Positions 42,658 to 51,417 of a DNA stretch of 64,000 nt are shown piece by piece; position 1 is the stretch's first letter; each line of letters begins with the position of its first letter. The stretch spans positions 1 through 64,000 of the forward strand of contig DATEUJ010000053.1 in the NCBI GenBank assembly GCA_035283185.1, given 5' to 3'. Source of the stretch: DASSFZ01 sp035283185 (lineage in GTDB: Bacteria; Chloroflexota; Anaerolineae; Fen-1058). Made by a program: the position numbers and the translations under genes. The notes beneath the pieces are model-generated. The model was given only the letters and a program-made list of their open reading frames with translations, had not been told where the DNA came from and made no database searches.

Positions 42658-43944
42658 TTAGTCGGCGTTTGCCGAGACGTGCAAGAGCAGCCCGACCATC
42701 ACGAAGCTGACGACCAGAGAGCTGCCGCCATACGACACAAAAGGCAGCGTGACGCCGGTCAAGGGGATCAGATTGATGTTGCCGGCCATGATAATCCACG
42801 CCTGCATGCCGAGCAGCGCGGCCAGCCCGGCCGCCAGCAAGCAGCCGAACACGGTGCGCGACAGCGCAGCAGCACGCAAGCCGCGCAGCGTCAGGAGGGC
42901 GTAGCACGCCACCAGCCCGATCGCGCCTAGCAGCCCGAACTCCTCTCCGATGACAGCCAGGGGCATGTCCGTGTGCGCGGCCGGCACGACCGGATCGCCT
43001 TGCCCCAGCCCGCGTCCGAAAAGCCCCCCCGCCCCGATTCCGATCAGCGACTGGACCACCTGATACGACTCGTACTCAGCGCGCGACCACGGATCGAGCC
43101 AGGTGTTTACCCGCTCGGTCACGCGACCGATCAGTGCGTACCCGATGAGCACGGCACAAGCTAGCAGGGCCATTCCGATCGACAGGTACTGCCATTTGCC
43201 GCTCGCCAGATACAGCATGACCAGGAAAGCCAGGAACAGCAGCATCGCCGCGCCCAGGTCTTGCTGGATGAGCAGGATCGCCATGGCCACGCCCCACATC
43301 GCCAGCATCGGCGCCAGATAAGCCAGGGTCAAGCTGCGGGACTGCATGCGCATGACCAACTGCAAGTCTCGCTTTTCGGCCAGATACGATGCGAGGAAAA
43401 CGACCATCAGCAGCTTGACGACTTCGGACGGCTGAAAGAAGATGCCGCCGAAGCCGAGCCACAGCTCTTGCCCGATTCCCGACGGGTTGACGCCGAAGAC
43501 GAGTGTCGCCGCGAGGAGCACGAGTCCACCGAGCAGCCAGGTGTAGCGATAGCGACGCAGCCATCTCAGCTCCCGTGGCGCGGCGGCGACGACCAGCATC
43601 ACGCCAGCGCTGACGACGACCCACATCACTTGCCGGAGGGCATCCGTGCGCGACAGGCGCGCCACTTCGATCAATCCCCATCCGGTCAGCAGGGCGACGA
43701 TCGGCAATATCAGAGGATCTCGCCCGGGCAAATAACGGTCGAGAGCGAGGTGGGCTACCCCGAAGACGAGCGCCCAGACAACGAAGGCGGCGAGGTACAG
43801 AGACGCACCCATCGAGAGTGGATCGACGATGCTCAACTGCACGAACCCGGCGACGACGAAGGCGCCGGCGACGAGCAGCAAAGCCCGCTCGCGCGCTTGT
43901 GGCCTGGCCAGCAAATTGCGTCGGAAGGAGAGCGTGTCCTGCAT
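42658..43944 (-). CDS. FtsW/RodA/SpoVE family glycosyltransferase
   Basis: A 428-residue SEDS protein that polymerises lipid II during division or elongation. About ten membrane helices; FQPSEVVKLLMVVFLASYLAEKR contains the conserved region, and the large extracellular loop ends with VVPAAHTDMPLAVIGEEFGLLG; the final FVSYGGSSLVVSFVMVGLLLHVSAN is typical. Catalytic Asp positions look kept. Normally paired with a class B PBP; the PBP nearby lacks its catalytic residues. The C-terminus abuts a palindromic repeat. Confidence 0.92.
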   Translation of the reverse strand: MQDTLSFRRNLLARPQARERALLLVAGAFVVAGFVQLSIVDPLSMGASLYLAAFVVWALVFGVAHLALDRYLPGRDPLILPIVALLTGWGLIEVARLSRTDALRQVMWVVVSAGVMLVVAAAPRELRWLRRYRYTWLLGGLVLLAATLVFGVNPSGIGQELWLGFGGIFFQPSEVVKLLMVVFLASYLAEKRDLQLVMRMQSRSLTLAYLAPMLAMWGVAMAILLIQQDLGAAMLLFLAFLVMLYLASGKWQYLSIGMALLACAVLIGYALIGRVTERVNTWLDPWSRAEYESYQVVQSLIGIGAGGLFGRGLGQGDPVVPAAHTDMPLAVIGEEFGLLGAIGLVACYALLTLRGLRAAALSRTVFGCLLAAGLAALLGMQAWIIMAGNINLIPLTGVTLPFVSYGGSSLVVSFVMVGLLLHVSANAD

Positions 43945-43985
43945 AGAGGGTGCGCTTCACGCTTTACGTATTACGCTTTACGTTT
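43944..43985 (+). repeat. ACGTAAAACGT-type simple repeat
   Basis: GCTTCACGCTTTACGTATTACGCTTTACG, the reverse-complement type of the repeat at 37402. It encodes the last residues KRKA and the stop of the MTA phosphorylase gene on the minus strand. Confidence 0.75.
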
Positions 43986-44888
43986 TCGACCTCTACGCCC
44001 AGTCGTCTGCGGCCTGGGTTTGACCGGGAGGTATTTGCCGACGATGGGCGCCAGTGCCCGCTTGACTTTGTCGGGGACGAGGCGCGCTGGAGTGATGATG
44101 GCCGAAGATAGCGCCGAATGCGCGTCGCTCGACGGCAGGTCGGCAGCCGCGATGCGCTGAATGGCTTCCTTGGCGAGCGCCACATTTTCGTTCAGCGTGC
44201 GGATCACCATTTCGACGGTGACGGTTTCTTCCGACGCGTGCCACACGTCGAAATCGGTGACGTGCGCCATAGCCGCGTAGGCGATCTCGGCCTCCCGCGC
44301 GAGATTGGCCTCGGGTATCGCCGTCATGCCGATAATGTCGAAGCCCAGTTGCCGGAAGGCACGGCTCTCCGCCTTCGTGCTGAAGCGCGGGCCTTCGACG
44401 GTCACGAACGTGCCGCCCCGGTGAACGGCGCCTCCTGACGCCTCGACGGCCTGCGCCACGAGCGCGCTCAGGTTCGGGCAGAACGGATCGGCCAGGCCGA
44501 CGTGGACGACGATCCCGCTGCCGAAGAAGGTCAAGGGGCGGCCCCGCGTTCGATCGAACAACTGATCGGGCACGACGACGTGCCGCGGGTGGATGTGCTC
44601 GCGCAGGCTGCCGCACGCGCTGACGGAAACGATGTGCGTCACCCCCATCATCTTGAGCGCGAAGATGTTGGCTCGCGCGTTGATCTCAGAGGGCAGCATG
44701 CGATGGCCGCGAGCGTGCCGGGGCAAGAAGGCCACGCGTCGGCCGCTCAAAGTGCCGACGACAATCGCATCGCTGGGATGGCCGAACGGCGTCTCGATGC
44801 GATATTCCTTGATGCCGGCCAGCGACTCCATTTTGTAAAGGCCGCTGCCGCCGATGACGGCGAGTTGAACGGATTCGAGTTTGGGCAT
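43971..44888 (-). CDS. mtnP: S-methyl-5'-thioadenosine phosphorylase (PNP family)
   Basis: A 305-residue nucleoside phosphorylase of the MTAP group, which cleaves methylthioadenosine with phosphate in methionine salvage. Seen: AVIGGSGLY, ETPFGHPSDAIVVG, FLPRHARGHRMLPSEINARANI, VSVSACGSLREHI, YVTVEGPRFSTKAES (here FVTVEGPRF), GMTAIPEANLAREAEI and VTDFDVWH. SGLY, RHxRGH and TxxPE favour MTAP over purine phosphorylase. The C-terminal basic tail GRRGRKRKA partly comes from a simple repeat. Confidence 0.93.
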   Translation of the reverse strand: MPKLESVQLAVIGGSGLYKMESLAGIKEYRIETPFGHPSDAIVVGTLSGRRVAFLPRHARGHRMLPSEINARANIFALKMMGVTHIVSVSACGSLREHIHPRHVVVPDQLFDRTRGRPLTFFGSGIVVHVGLADPFCPNLSALVAQAVEASGGAVHRGGTFVTVEGPRFSTKAESRAFRQLGFDIIGMTAIPEANLAREAEIAYAAMAHVTDFDVWHASEETVTVEMVIRTLNENVALAKEAIQRIAAADLPSSDAHSALSSAIITPARLVPDKVKRALAPIVGKYLPVKPRPQTTGRRGRKRKA

Positions 44889-44961
44889 GGGGATCCCCCG
44901 GTTGCCTGCGCCTCCGGCGTATGCGGGAGCCAGCTCTATTGTACCACGAGCAACAAAGAAG

Positions 44962-44990
44962 ACCTGCCGGGTATCACGTACCCGGCAGGT
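44962..44990. terminator. Terminator of the two-ATPase operon
   Basis: Perfect 12-bp stem ACCTGCCGGGTA / TACCCGGCAGGT with a 5-base loop, followed on the minus strand by CTTCTTTGTT, downstream of the gene at 45094-46677. Confidence 0.7.
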
Positions 44991-45093
44991 TAGGATGCAG
45001 GTGAACGCGGACTTCTCCGATTTGATCTGCGTTCAACCGCGCGCTTCGCGTCCGCGGCCAAAGATTCTGTTGCGGTCGGAGGCCGCGCTGTGG

Positions 45094-46677
45094 TTAGGTA
45101 TGAGGATGTGACAGGGATTCGGCCTTGCCCGGGTATAGCTCGTCGAGAATCGTATTTAGACGGGCCGCCGTCTCCGACACCGCGTTCTCCGCCTCTTCGA
45201 GATTGCCGACGATCACGGGGGGCACCATCGCGCTGCCCCAGCGCGCGTACTGCTCCTTGGCCAGCCAGTAGTTGTGCGTCTGGATGTCCAGTAGGGATAC
45301 CAGATGCCTGACCTCGGCTTCGCGCACCGACCAGGCCGACAGCCGAATCGGCGTGTGCAGCGCTTCGAGCTTGGTGAGACGTGCACTCAACGAGCGCTCG
45401 CCTGGCTCTGCTTCGGGCGCGGATCTGGTGGGAATAGCCATCGTCGCCTTACGGCGATCGCGACGCTCCTGCAAGATCAGTCGCCCCTGTTCGAAGATGA
45501 AGTCGATCGCTTGCGTCAGCAAGCTTACCTGAGCGGCTTCCAGCATGCGAGAACCTCCTCGGGTTGCAGATAGTAGTGCACGGCCATTCGGGGCTGCGGA
45601 ATCCGCGTCGGGGCGCGGCGATCGCGCCTGCATCGCCATCCAGCGCTGAAACGCGCTGCCGTGAATGGAGTAGCCACATTCGGTTTCGCCGATCAGCCCG
45701 TAGCCCAACAGCGCGTCGAGCGCGTCGGCGCCGTGCTCGATCCGGAACACATTCCAGTCGATCCGCCGGCCCGATGCGATCTGCGTGAGCGCCTCGCGTT
45801 CGTCGTCGCTGAAATGCTTCCAGTAGTGGTTGAAATGGTAGACCGCCCACTGCAAGAACGCCCGCGCCGCCGACTCGCGCGCAGCGACCTGGTTTTCCGG
45901 CATGATCTCGCGGGCATCGAAGAGCAGCTCGGAGAGCTTCTGAATGAAGCACGGCAGGCCGCCGGCGACCTGTTCGATCCAGGATGCGTCGCCCTGCGTG
46001 AAAGGGCGACCGGCCTGCCGGGACGGCAGCATGACCAGCTCCTGTACCTCGTCGGCGGTCATCGCGCCGACGGTGATCGATTGGTTGAAGACGTTGAAGA
46101 AGGGCGACGACTCGACGTGGGCCGCGCTGCCCAGCTCGTACAGGTTGCGGTATGACGCCGTGATCCAGGCGAATGGGTAGCGGGCGACGAGCGAACGCAG
46201 GCCATTGAAGAAGTCCGTGCCAAATGCCGCATGGCCGGTCAGCGTCTCGAACTCGTCAAGCAGGATCGTCACTTTGCGGTTAATTGCTTCGATAAGCCGC
46301 TCGACCAGTGACAGGTTGCACGCATCGGCCCCGTGCACCGTGAGGAGGGTGGAATACATCGACGGCAGTTGCTTGGCCGCCTCGAGAATGCGCCGCGCCA
46401 GGAGCCGATAGAAGTCCGAGGGTGTGCGCACGTCCGCCTCCAGGTTCACGTAAGCCAGGATGTGGTCTTCCGGACGCCGCAGCATCGTGGCCATGATGCG
46501 CGGATGAGCGACATAGTTCATCAGGGAGGTCTTGCCTGCGCGGCGAAGCCCGAGCAGCATCAAGGGCTGAAGCTGGGGACCGGACAGCATCGCGTAGATG
46601 CGTCCTACCGCTTCGCGGCGGCCGAAGAAGTTGCTCGGCTCTTGAATCGGTGGTCCTGAAATGTACGGGCTACTCAT
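45094..46677 (-). CDS. AAA/STAND-type ATPase, smaller member of a two-gene system
   Basis: A 527-residue ATPase. After SPYISGPPIQEPSNFFGRRE comes Walker A LLGLRRAGKTSLMNY near 45, Walker B KVTILLDEFETL near 135, and a sensor-like TASYRN; a winged-helix-like segment (YHFNHYWKHFSDDEREALTQIASG) follows near 275. The C-terminal 150 residues are helical and may be a partner-binding region. The PPI-FFGR lead-in is shared with the ATPase part of the 1375-residue protein encoded just upstream, so they are paralogous modules in one operon. ATG 46677 is chosen over a start 17 codons earlier. Confidence 0.85.
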   Translation of the reverse strand: MSSPYISGPPIQEPSNFFGRREAVGRIYAMLSGPQLQPLMLLGLRRAGKTSLMNYVAHPRIMATMLRRPEDHILAYVNLEADVRTPSDFYRLLARRILEAAKQLPSMYSTLLTVHGADACNLSLVERLIEAINRKVTILLDEFETLTGHAAFGTDFFNGLRSLVARYPFAWITASYRNLYELGSAAHVESSPFFNVFNQSITVGAMTADEVQELVMLPSRQAGRPFTQGDASWIEQVAGGLPCFIQKLSELLFDAREIMPENQVAARESAARAFLQWAVYHFNHYWKHFSDDEREALTQIASGRRIDWNVFRIEHGADALDALLGYGLIGETECGYSIHGSAFQRWMAMQARSPRPDADSAAPNGRALLSATRGGSRMLEAAQVSLLTQAIDFIFEQGRLILQERRDRRKATMAIPTRSAPEAEPGERSLSARLTKLEALHTPIRLSAWSVREAEVRHLVSLLDIQTHNYWLAKEQYARWGSAMVPPVIVGNLEEAENAVSETAARLNTILDELYPGKAESLSHPHT

Positions 46678-46740
46678 GAGTGTGTTCCGTCTTCGGCGCT
46701 TCGGCCGGCTCAAGCCGTCGCCACGCACGCCATGGACATG

Positions 46741-49700
46741 TCAAACGACTGCCGCCGCCAGCCGCCGCATCAGCGCACCGAGCGGGTGCTTGCGACTGGC
46801 CCAGCGACCCATCAGGGCCATGGTCAGGGAATACCCTTGCTCGGGCGGACCATCGAGCATGCGCTTCGTCGTCGTCTCAATCAGATGTCGCTCGGCCAGC
46901 CTGCTCAGCGCCCTCCCGATCGAGCCTTCGTCGATGCAGCGCTGGCACCACGCCTGGATGTCTCGGAGCGTGGCCGAATTGTGCTCGACCTCGGCGCGAT
47001 CGCTCAGCGTCGACAGCGTGATCTGCTCTTCCGGCGCGAGATCGTCCCAAAGATTGCTCATGTGCGGATTGCCTTCCTTCACAATGCGCTCGACGGCTTC
47101 TTCGACATCTTCGTGGCCGACGTGGGTCGATCGCTTGCGCTCGTTCAGGAGTGTGATGATGTGATAGCAGAGTGCCTGCGTGAAATAAGGGTGACCGTGC
47201 GCATATCGGTAGATGGCGTCGGCGGCCGCATCGTCGTACTGGACGATGGGCTTGACCGGCTCGCGGATGAGGCGCATCGTCTGATCACGGTCGAGGTAGG
47301 TCAACTCGTACGCGCGCGCCAGCGCCCGCAGCGATTCACAGTCGGGCATGGGCGCGACGCGCTCGGGCGAGGTGCCGACCAGGATCAGGCCGATCGAGGC
47401 GCGGTGCTCGAGCGCGGAGCGCAGGTAGCCGCAGATGCCGCGCAGGTTGCCGCGAACCTGGCTGCCGAGCAGCTCGAACTCGTCCAACAGGAACACGAGC
47501 ATGCCGCCGCTGAGCGCTTGCTCGACGTCGCCGAGGAACCGATCGAAAGTTCGATACGGACTGGCCTGCAGTTCGGCGAGTGACGGCACGGAACAATTCA
47601 GATTTCGCGCGTGCAGAGCCTTCTGGGCTCGCTCGACCAGCTCGAGCAGGAAGAACTCGACTCCCGGGTCGATCTTCTGCAGATCAACGTAGGCGTAGCA
47701 GGCAGCCTTACCGCGAGTCAATTGCTGGCGACCCCGCTGTTCGAGGTGCAGCAGAAGCGAAGTCTTGCCCGTGCGGCGCTGGCCGTAGATGATCAGGACA
47801 GGCGCGCCCGGCTGGCCTGCTTCGCACAGATTCGTCTCCACCCAGGTCAGCGCCTGGCTGCGGCCGAAGAACGGCGAGTGGGGCGATGGCTCGATCGGCG
47901 GGCCGACCACGTAAGGATTCGTCACCGGCTGGTAGTGTGTCGTCTGCGGCTCTTCGAACTCGATCGGCTCCGAGAAGGTGAAGGCCGCGCTCGTTCCGCT
48001 CGGGTGCTCGAACGTCGCTTTGACGTTCAAGGTGACGCGCGGCTGGGCGGGCGTGACCTTGAAGGTCACCGTGCGCCGCTCGCCGGGCATCAGCCGCCCG
48101 ATGTAGGCCAGGGCGTCCCCGATGACCGCCGCGCCGGCAGGCTCGATGATCTGCACCTTCACGTTGTCGATGACCGTCGACGTCGTCCACGAGGTCAGCT
48201 CGCCGCGCAGCTCAGCCTGGCCGCCGCTGATGAATGCCCGGCGCGGCGTGAATCGGAACGAAAGCCCCGTCTGGTCCGCCGGCTGGCGCGCGACGCGTGC
48301 ATCGATCTGCCCGATGCTGCTCAGGATGTTCAACACCGTCTCGGAGATCGGCTCGCCGGATATGCTGCGGAACGATTCGATCTCGGCGGGCGTGACGAAC
48401 ACGTGGCTGGCTTCCGCAACCAGCGACTCGTCGCCCAGCTCGACTTCGAAGACGTGGAACTCGTAATCCTTGAAGACGAGGTCGCGCCGCGAGAACTGCG
48501 TCATGTTGATCGTCGCGTACTCGTGGACGATGCGGTAGTCCTGACCGATCCGGATGCCCAGTTCCTCCCACAGCTCGTTCTGCAGGGTCTTGGCGAACAG
48601 GCCGCCATCGCGCCCGATGTCCATCTTGCCGCCTACCAGGTTGTACATCTTCCAGTTGTGATTCCACTGTAGCAGGTAGCGCCGGTTCGCGCCGCGCCCG
48701 GATCGAATGACGGAGATCGCGCTCTGCTCCCGCAAACCGCTGACCAGCTCGTCGATGACCGAGGATGTCTTCACGTTCTTCAGGGCATGGTTGCTGGCGA
48801 CCAGGGCGGCGAGCAGCGCCAGGCGCTTGGACCACGGGCCGAACGGCGGCTTGTCCAGGTTGGAGAACTTCATCGTCGCCAGGCCCTGGAAGAATACGGC
48901 CACCGGGTAGTGCGCCTGAAACTGGTCCGGCGTGCCGAACGAGCGGGCCATGCTGCGGATGCTGTGCAGGAAGTACAGCATATGCTCGAAATAGATGAGG
49001 AAACGCTGGAAGAGCTGGTCGTACCATGCCGGGTGGTGCGCGCGCAGCGCGCTCAGGAATGTGTCGAACGTTTCGCCGGCGTGAGTGGACAGGACGTTTT
49101 CCAAGAGCAAGACGAATCGCACGGCGGTCTCGTCATCCCACACATTCGCCGCGACGATCTCGCGAAACAGGTCGTACAAGACGTGCGTGCGAAACTCGAT
49201 CTCTAGCTTGGCGAGGTCGAAATAGACGTGGCCGTAGCGCGCGTCGGCGAAGTCGATCAGCCAGACCTGCGGGTTGTCCTCCCACTCCAGCAGGATGTTC
49301 CCGGTGTTGAGGTCGCCGTGCGTGGCGGGCGAGATGAGCGGCAGCGGCTGGATGATGTTTTCTTTGCCGATGTCCCACAGCAGGACGCGCGCGGCGACGA
49401 GCGGGTCGATGAAGTGCTCGGAGCAGACTTCGATGAACTTAGGCCCGAGGCGGTGTTGCAGGTCGGCCAGTATCGCCTCGCGAAGCGTGCCGCTGCGCAC
49501 GCTGCCGAGCAGCGTGGCGTCCTGCGTCGAGGCCACGCGGCCCTGCACGTCGATGCGCCGCCCCTTGCGGAAGATCGGGTGGGTCAGCTCCGGCTTGTGG
49601 TCGTCGGCCAGCTCGACTTTGAAGCGCAGCACCGGGTGGTCCTTGTCCTGAAACGCCGGCGAGATCGGGCGGCGGTAGGTGACGTCGTCCTGCAGATATA

Positions 49701-50868
49701 GGATGGCGTTCTGCGTGTCGATCTCGGCGATCTCGAACCCTTTGAGCGCAATGGCCGGCAGCGGGTCGCGGAGCGGGTCGGCGCGAATCGCCTGCAGCAC
49801 CGGGTTGGCCGGAACGGCGGCCAGCGAGTCGAGGCGGCTTTGATCGATCACGGGCACGTCACACGCGGCGTTGGGCGGGAGAATGGTGGCGTCTACTAGC
49901 GTCAGCTCGGGCGGTAAGACGCGGGCGTACATCGGCGCCCAGAAGCGCAGCTCCATGTTCTCGCTGCCGACGTAGAGCTGGGACAGGTTTTGCGCCAACT
50001 GCGTAAGGACGGTGTCGATAATCTCGCGGCGCACTTCATTGCGGTTGGTCAGGAATTTCATCAGCGTGCTGGCCTCGCGGCGTGAGCCGGCCAGCATGTA
50101 ACACGCGCCGCCCAGGTGCTCGGCCTCGACGAGCGGGCCTTGCAACTGGCCGATGTGCCGGTCGAGGCGCGGCTGGATCAACCGCTCGAATTTCTCACGC
50201 ACGGCGCGCAGCCCGCCCGCCGATTCGATCTTGAGGATGCGCATGTGCTCGCGGTAGGGCTTGACGGTGTAGATACGCGAGCCGCTCAATCCCGTGTCGA
50301 GCTGGAAGAGCTGCACGATCTCGCTGTGCTTGAACATGCGCTTGATGATATAGCGCTCTTCAGGGGTAATCGACTCCAGGTCGGCGTAGTCCAGGCCAGG
50401 CTCCAGGAGCGGCTTCTGCTCCGGCCGGGCGTATTGCTCGAATATCGAATTCCAGTCGGCGGGCTGGAACAGATGCTCCTGGATCTCATCGTACAGGCGG
50501 GCGAACTGGCGCGACTGCTTCTTGACGAACTGCTCGGCTCGAATGGCGAACAGCCGGGGCGTGAGCTGGCGACCGAACAGCACGACCGGAAGATCGCCGC
50601 GCAAGCGGTGAGCCTGGTCGACGAAGTCGGCGAGCCGGTCCGTGTCCGGCTCGTCGGCGTCGACGAACACCAGGTCGATGTCGAGGTCGGACGCGATGGC
50701 CATCGACGCGCGCTCGAAATCCGGCTCCACTCTGAACGCGAAGCGATCGCCGTGCGCCAGCACGTTGTGTGGAAATGTCGTCACGCGCGCCTTGCGCGCA
50801 CCCGCGAGGAACGTCGGTCCCACACACAGCGTCTTCAACGGGATAGTGAGCGTAATGGGCTTGTGCAT
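46741..50868 (-). CDS. Multidomain NTPase: receiver-like, kinase-like, Nudix-like, Ig-like and STAND-type ATPase regions
   Basis: A 1375-residue protein. In order: receiver-like fold (about 10-115; DLVFVDADEPD, LPVVLFG); kinase/aminoglycoside-phosphotransferase-like region (about 170-625) with HGDLNTGNILLEW near 517 and VWLIDFADARYG near 537, the catalytic Asp and metal Asp positions; Nudix-like domain (about 730-825) with a box reading GGKMDIGRDG to NELWEELGI, where RE is replaced by NE; CARDB/Ig-like strand domain (about 860-975); ATPase (about 985-1225) with Walker A IYGQRRTGKTSL and Walker B LVFLLDEFELL; helical end. The kinase part recalls the TCAD9-type domains of predicted conflict systems. 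Start at ATG 50868; upstream frame is only the promoter. Function is inferred as signalling or defence. Confidence 0.8.
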   Translation of the reverse strand: MHKPITLTIPLKTLCVGPTFLAGARKARVTTFPHNVLAHGDRFAFRVEPDFERASMAIASDLDIDLVFVDADEPDTDRLADFVDQAHRLRGDLPVVLFGRQLTPRLFAIRAEQFVKKQSRQFARLYDEIQEHLFQPADWNSIFEQYARPEQKPLLEPGLDYADLESITPEERYIIKRMFKHSEIVQLFQLDTGLSGSRIYTVKPYREHMRILKIESAGGLRAVREKFERLIQPRLDRHIGQLQGPLVEAEHLGGACYMLAGSRREASTLMKFLTNRNEVRREIIDTVLTQLAQNLSQLYVGSENMELRFWAPMYARVLPPELTLVDATILPPNAACDVPVIDQSRLDSLAAVPANPVLQAIRADPLRDPLPAIALKGFEIAEIDTQNAILYLQDDVTYRRPISPAFQDKDHPVLRFKVELADDHKPELTHPIFRKGRRIDVQGRVASTQDATLLGSVRSGTLREAILADLQHRLGPKFIEVCSEHFIDPLVAARVLLWDIGKENIIQPLPLISPATHGDLNTGNILLEWEDNPQVWLIDFADARYGHVYFDLAKLEIEFRTHVLYDLFREIVAANVWDDETAVRFVLLLENVLSTHAGETFDTFLSALRAHHPAWYDQLFQRFLIYFEHMLYFLHSIRSMARSFGTPDQFQAHYPVAVFFQGLATMKFSNLDKPPFGPWSKRLALLAALVASNHALKNVKTSSVIDELVSGLREQSAISVIRSGRGANRRYLLQWNHNWKMYNLVGGKMDIGRDGGLFAKTLQNELWEELGIRIGQDYRIVHEYATINMTQFSRRDLVFKDYEFHVFEVELGDESLVAEASHVFVTPAEIESFRSISGEPISETVLNILSSIGQIDARVARQPADQTGLSFRFTPRRAFISGGQAELRGELTSWTTSTVIDNVKVQIIEPAGAAVIGDALAYIGRLMPGERRTVTFKVTPAQPRVTLNVKATFEHPSGTSAAFTFSEPIEFEEPQTTHYQPVTNPYVVGPPIEPSPHSPFFGRSQALTWVETNLCEAGQPGAPVLIIYGQRRTGKTSLLLHLEQRGRQQLTRGKAACYAYVDLQKIDPGVEFFLLELVERAQKALHARNLNCSVPSLAELQASPYRTFDRFLGDVEQALSGGMLVFLLDEFELLGSQVRGNLRGICGYLRSALEHRASIGLILVGTSPERVAPMPDCESLRALARAYELTYLDRDQTMRLIREPVKPIVQYDDAAADAIYRYAHGHPYFTQALCYHIITLLNERKRSTHVGHEDVEEAVERIVKEGNPHMSNLWDDLAPEEQITLSTLSDRAEVEHNSATLRDIQAWCQRCIDEGSIGRALSRLAERHLIETTTKRMLDGPPEQGYSLTMALMGRWASRKHPLGALMRRLAAAVV

Positions 50869-50910
50869 GACTTTTTTCTTAGACGCCGACTCGTTCGAGC
50901 AAAGACAGAG

Positions 50911-50940
50911 ATCATGGCATGTTGTGAAAATCCGTGTCAA
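50911..50940 (-). promoter_or_regulatory. Promoter of the two-ATPase operon
   Basis: Minus strand: TTGACA, 18-base spacer, CATGAT; about 40 bases before the ATG at 50868. No good ribosome site is visible. Confidence 0.5.
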
Positions 50941-50944
50941 GTCG

Positions 50945-51115
50945 TAGTATAAGCGTCTGGCCAGTAGAGACGGTTTGGGGTGAATTTGGTTAGAGTTGGC
51001 TGTCAGTTGTCTCAGGATCTAAATGTTTGAAACCGGACTGCAACGGTTTGAGTAGTACGGCAGGACTACCAACGAAGTGGCTTTGAGGTTTGAGTTCGGT
51101 TTGTTTGGCGATGAG
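50945..51115. other. AT-richer spacer with GTTTGAG-type repeats
   Basis: Degenerate units such as GGTTTGAG, GTTTGAAAC and GGTTTGTTT recur; no coding character is seen. It resembles the simple repeat at 682-730. Confidence 0.5.
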
Positions 51116-51391
51116 TCAAACCGGACTCAAATCCAGATATGGGGGTATGCCGATCGCTAGAGTTTGGGGTGCCGCGACGCCGTGCTCCAGGAAGTGGTCG
51201 GTCTTGAGTTCCAGTGCGTGAATGCAAACAAAGACGCCGTCTCGCGTCAGGTGCAGGTCGGTCTCGATAATGTCCGCTCCGTCGTCGATTGCGCGGCGGA
51301 AGGCAGCGAGCGTGTTTTCCGGCGCGGCGGCGCTGTTGCCTCGATGGGCCATGACGCAGGGTTTCGGCTTTCCTGGAAGATAGAGCAGCAT
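51116..51391 (-). pseudogene. Truncated glycerophosphodiester phosphodiesterase
   Basis: Starts like a complete GDPD: VMAHRGNSAAAPENTLAAFRRAIDDGADIIETDLHLTRDGVFVCIH, which gives the catalytic His, Arg and metal Glu/Asp. After about 60 residues the similarity ends and the frame stops, so over 150 residues of the barrel are missing. ATG 51391 is given; a TTG at 51421 overlaps the queG stop. Expected to be non-functional debris. Confidence 0.75.
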
Positions 51392-51417
51392 ACGTAGGTC
51401 AACGAAGGGGTGGCGAG

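Noticed and set aside
45000..45060. Promoter or gene in the spacer after the mtnP gene
   Set aside because: The sequence is a GCGGATTTGATCTGCG-type repeat like that next to nadC; no -10/-35 pair stands out.
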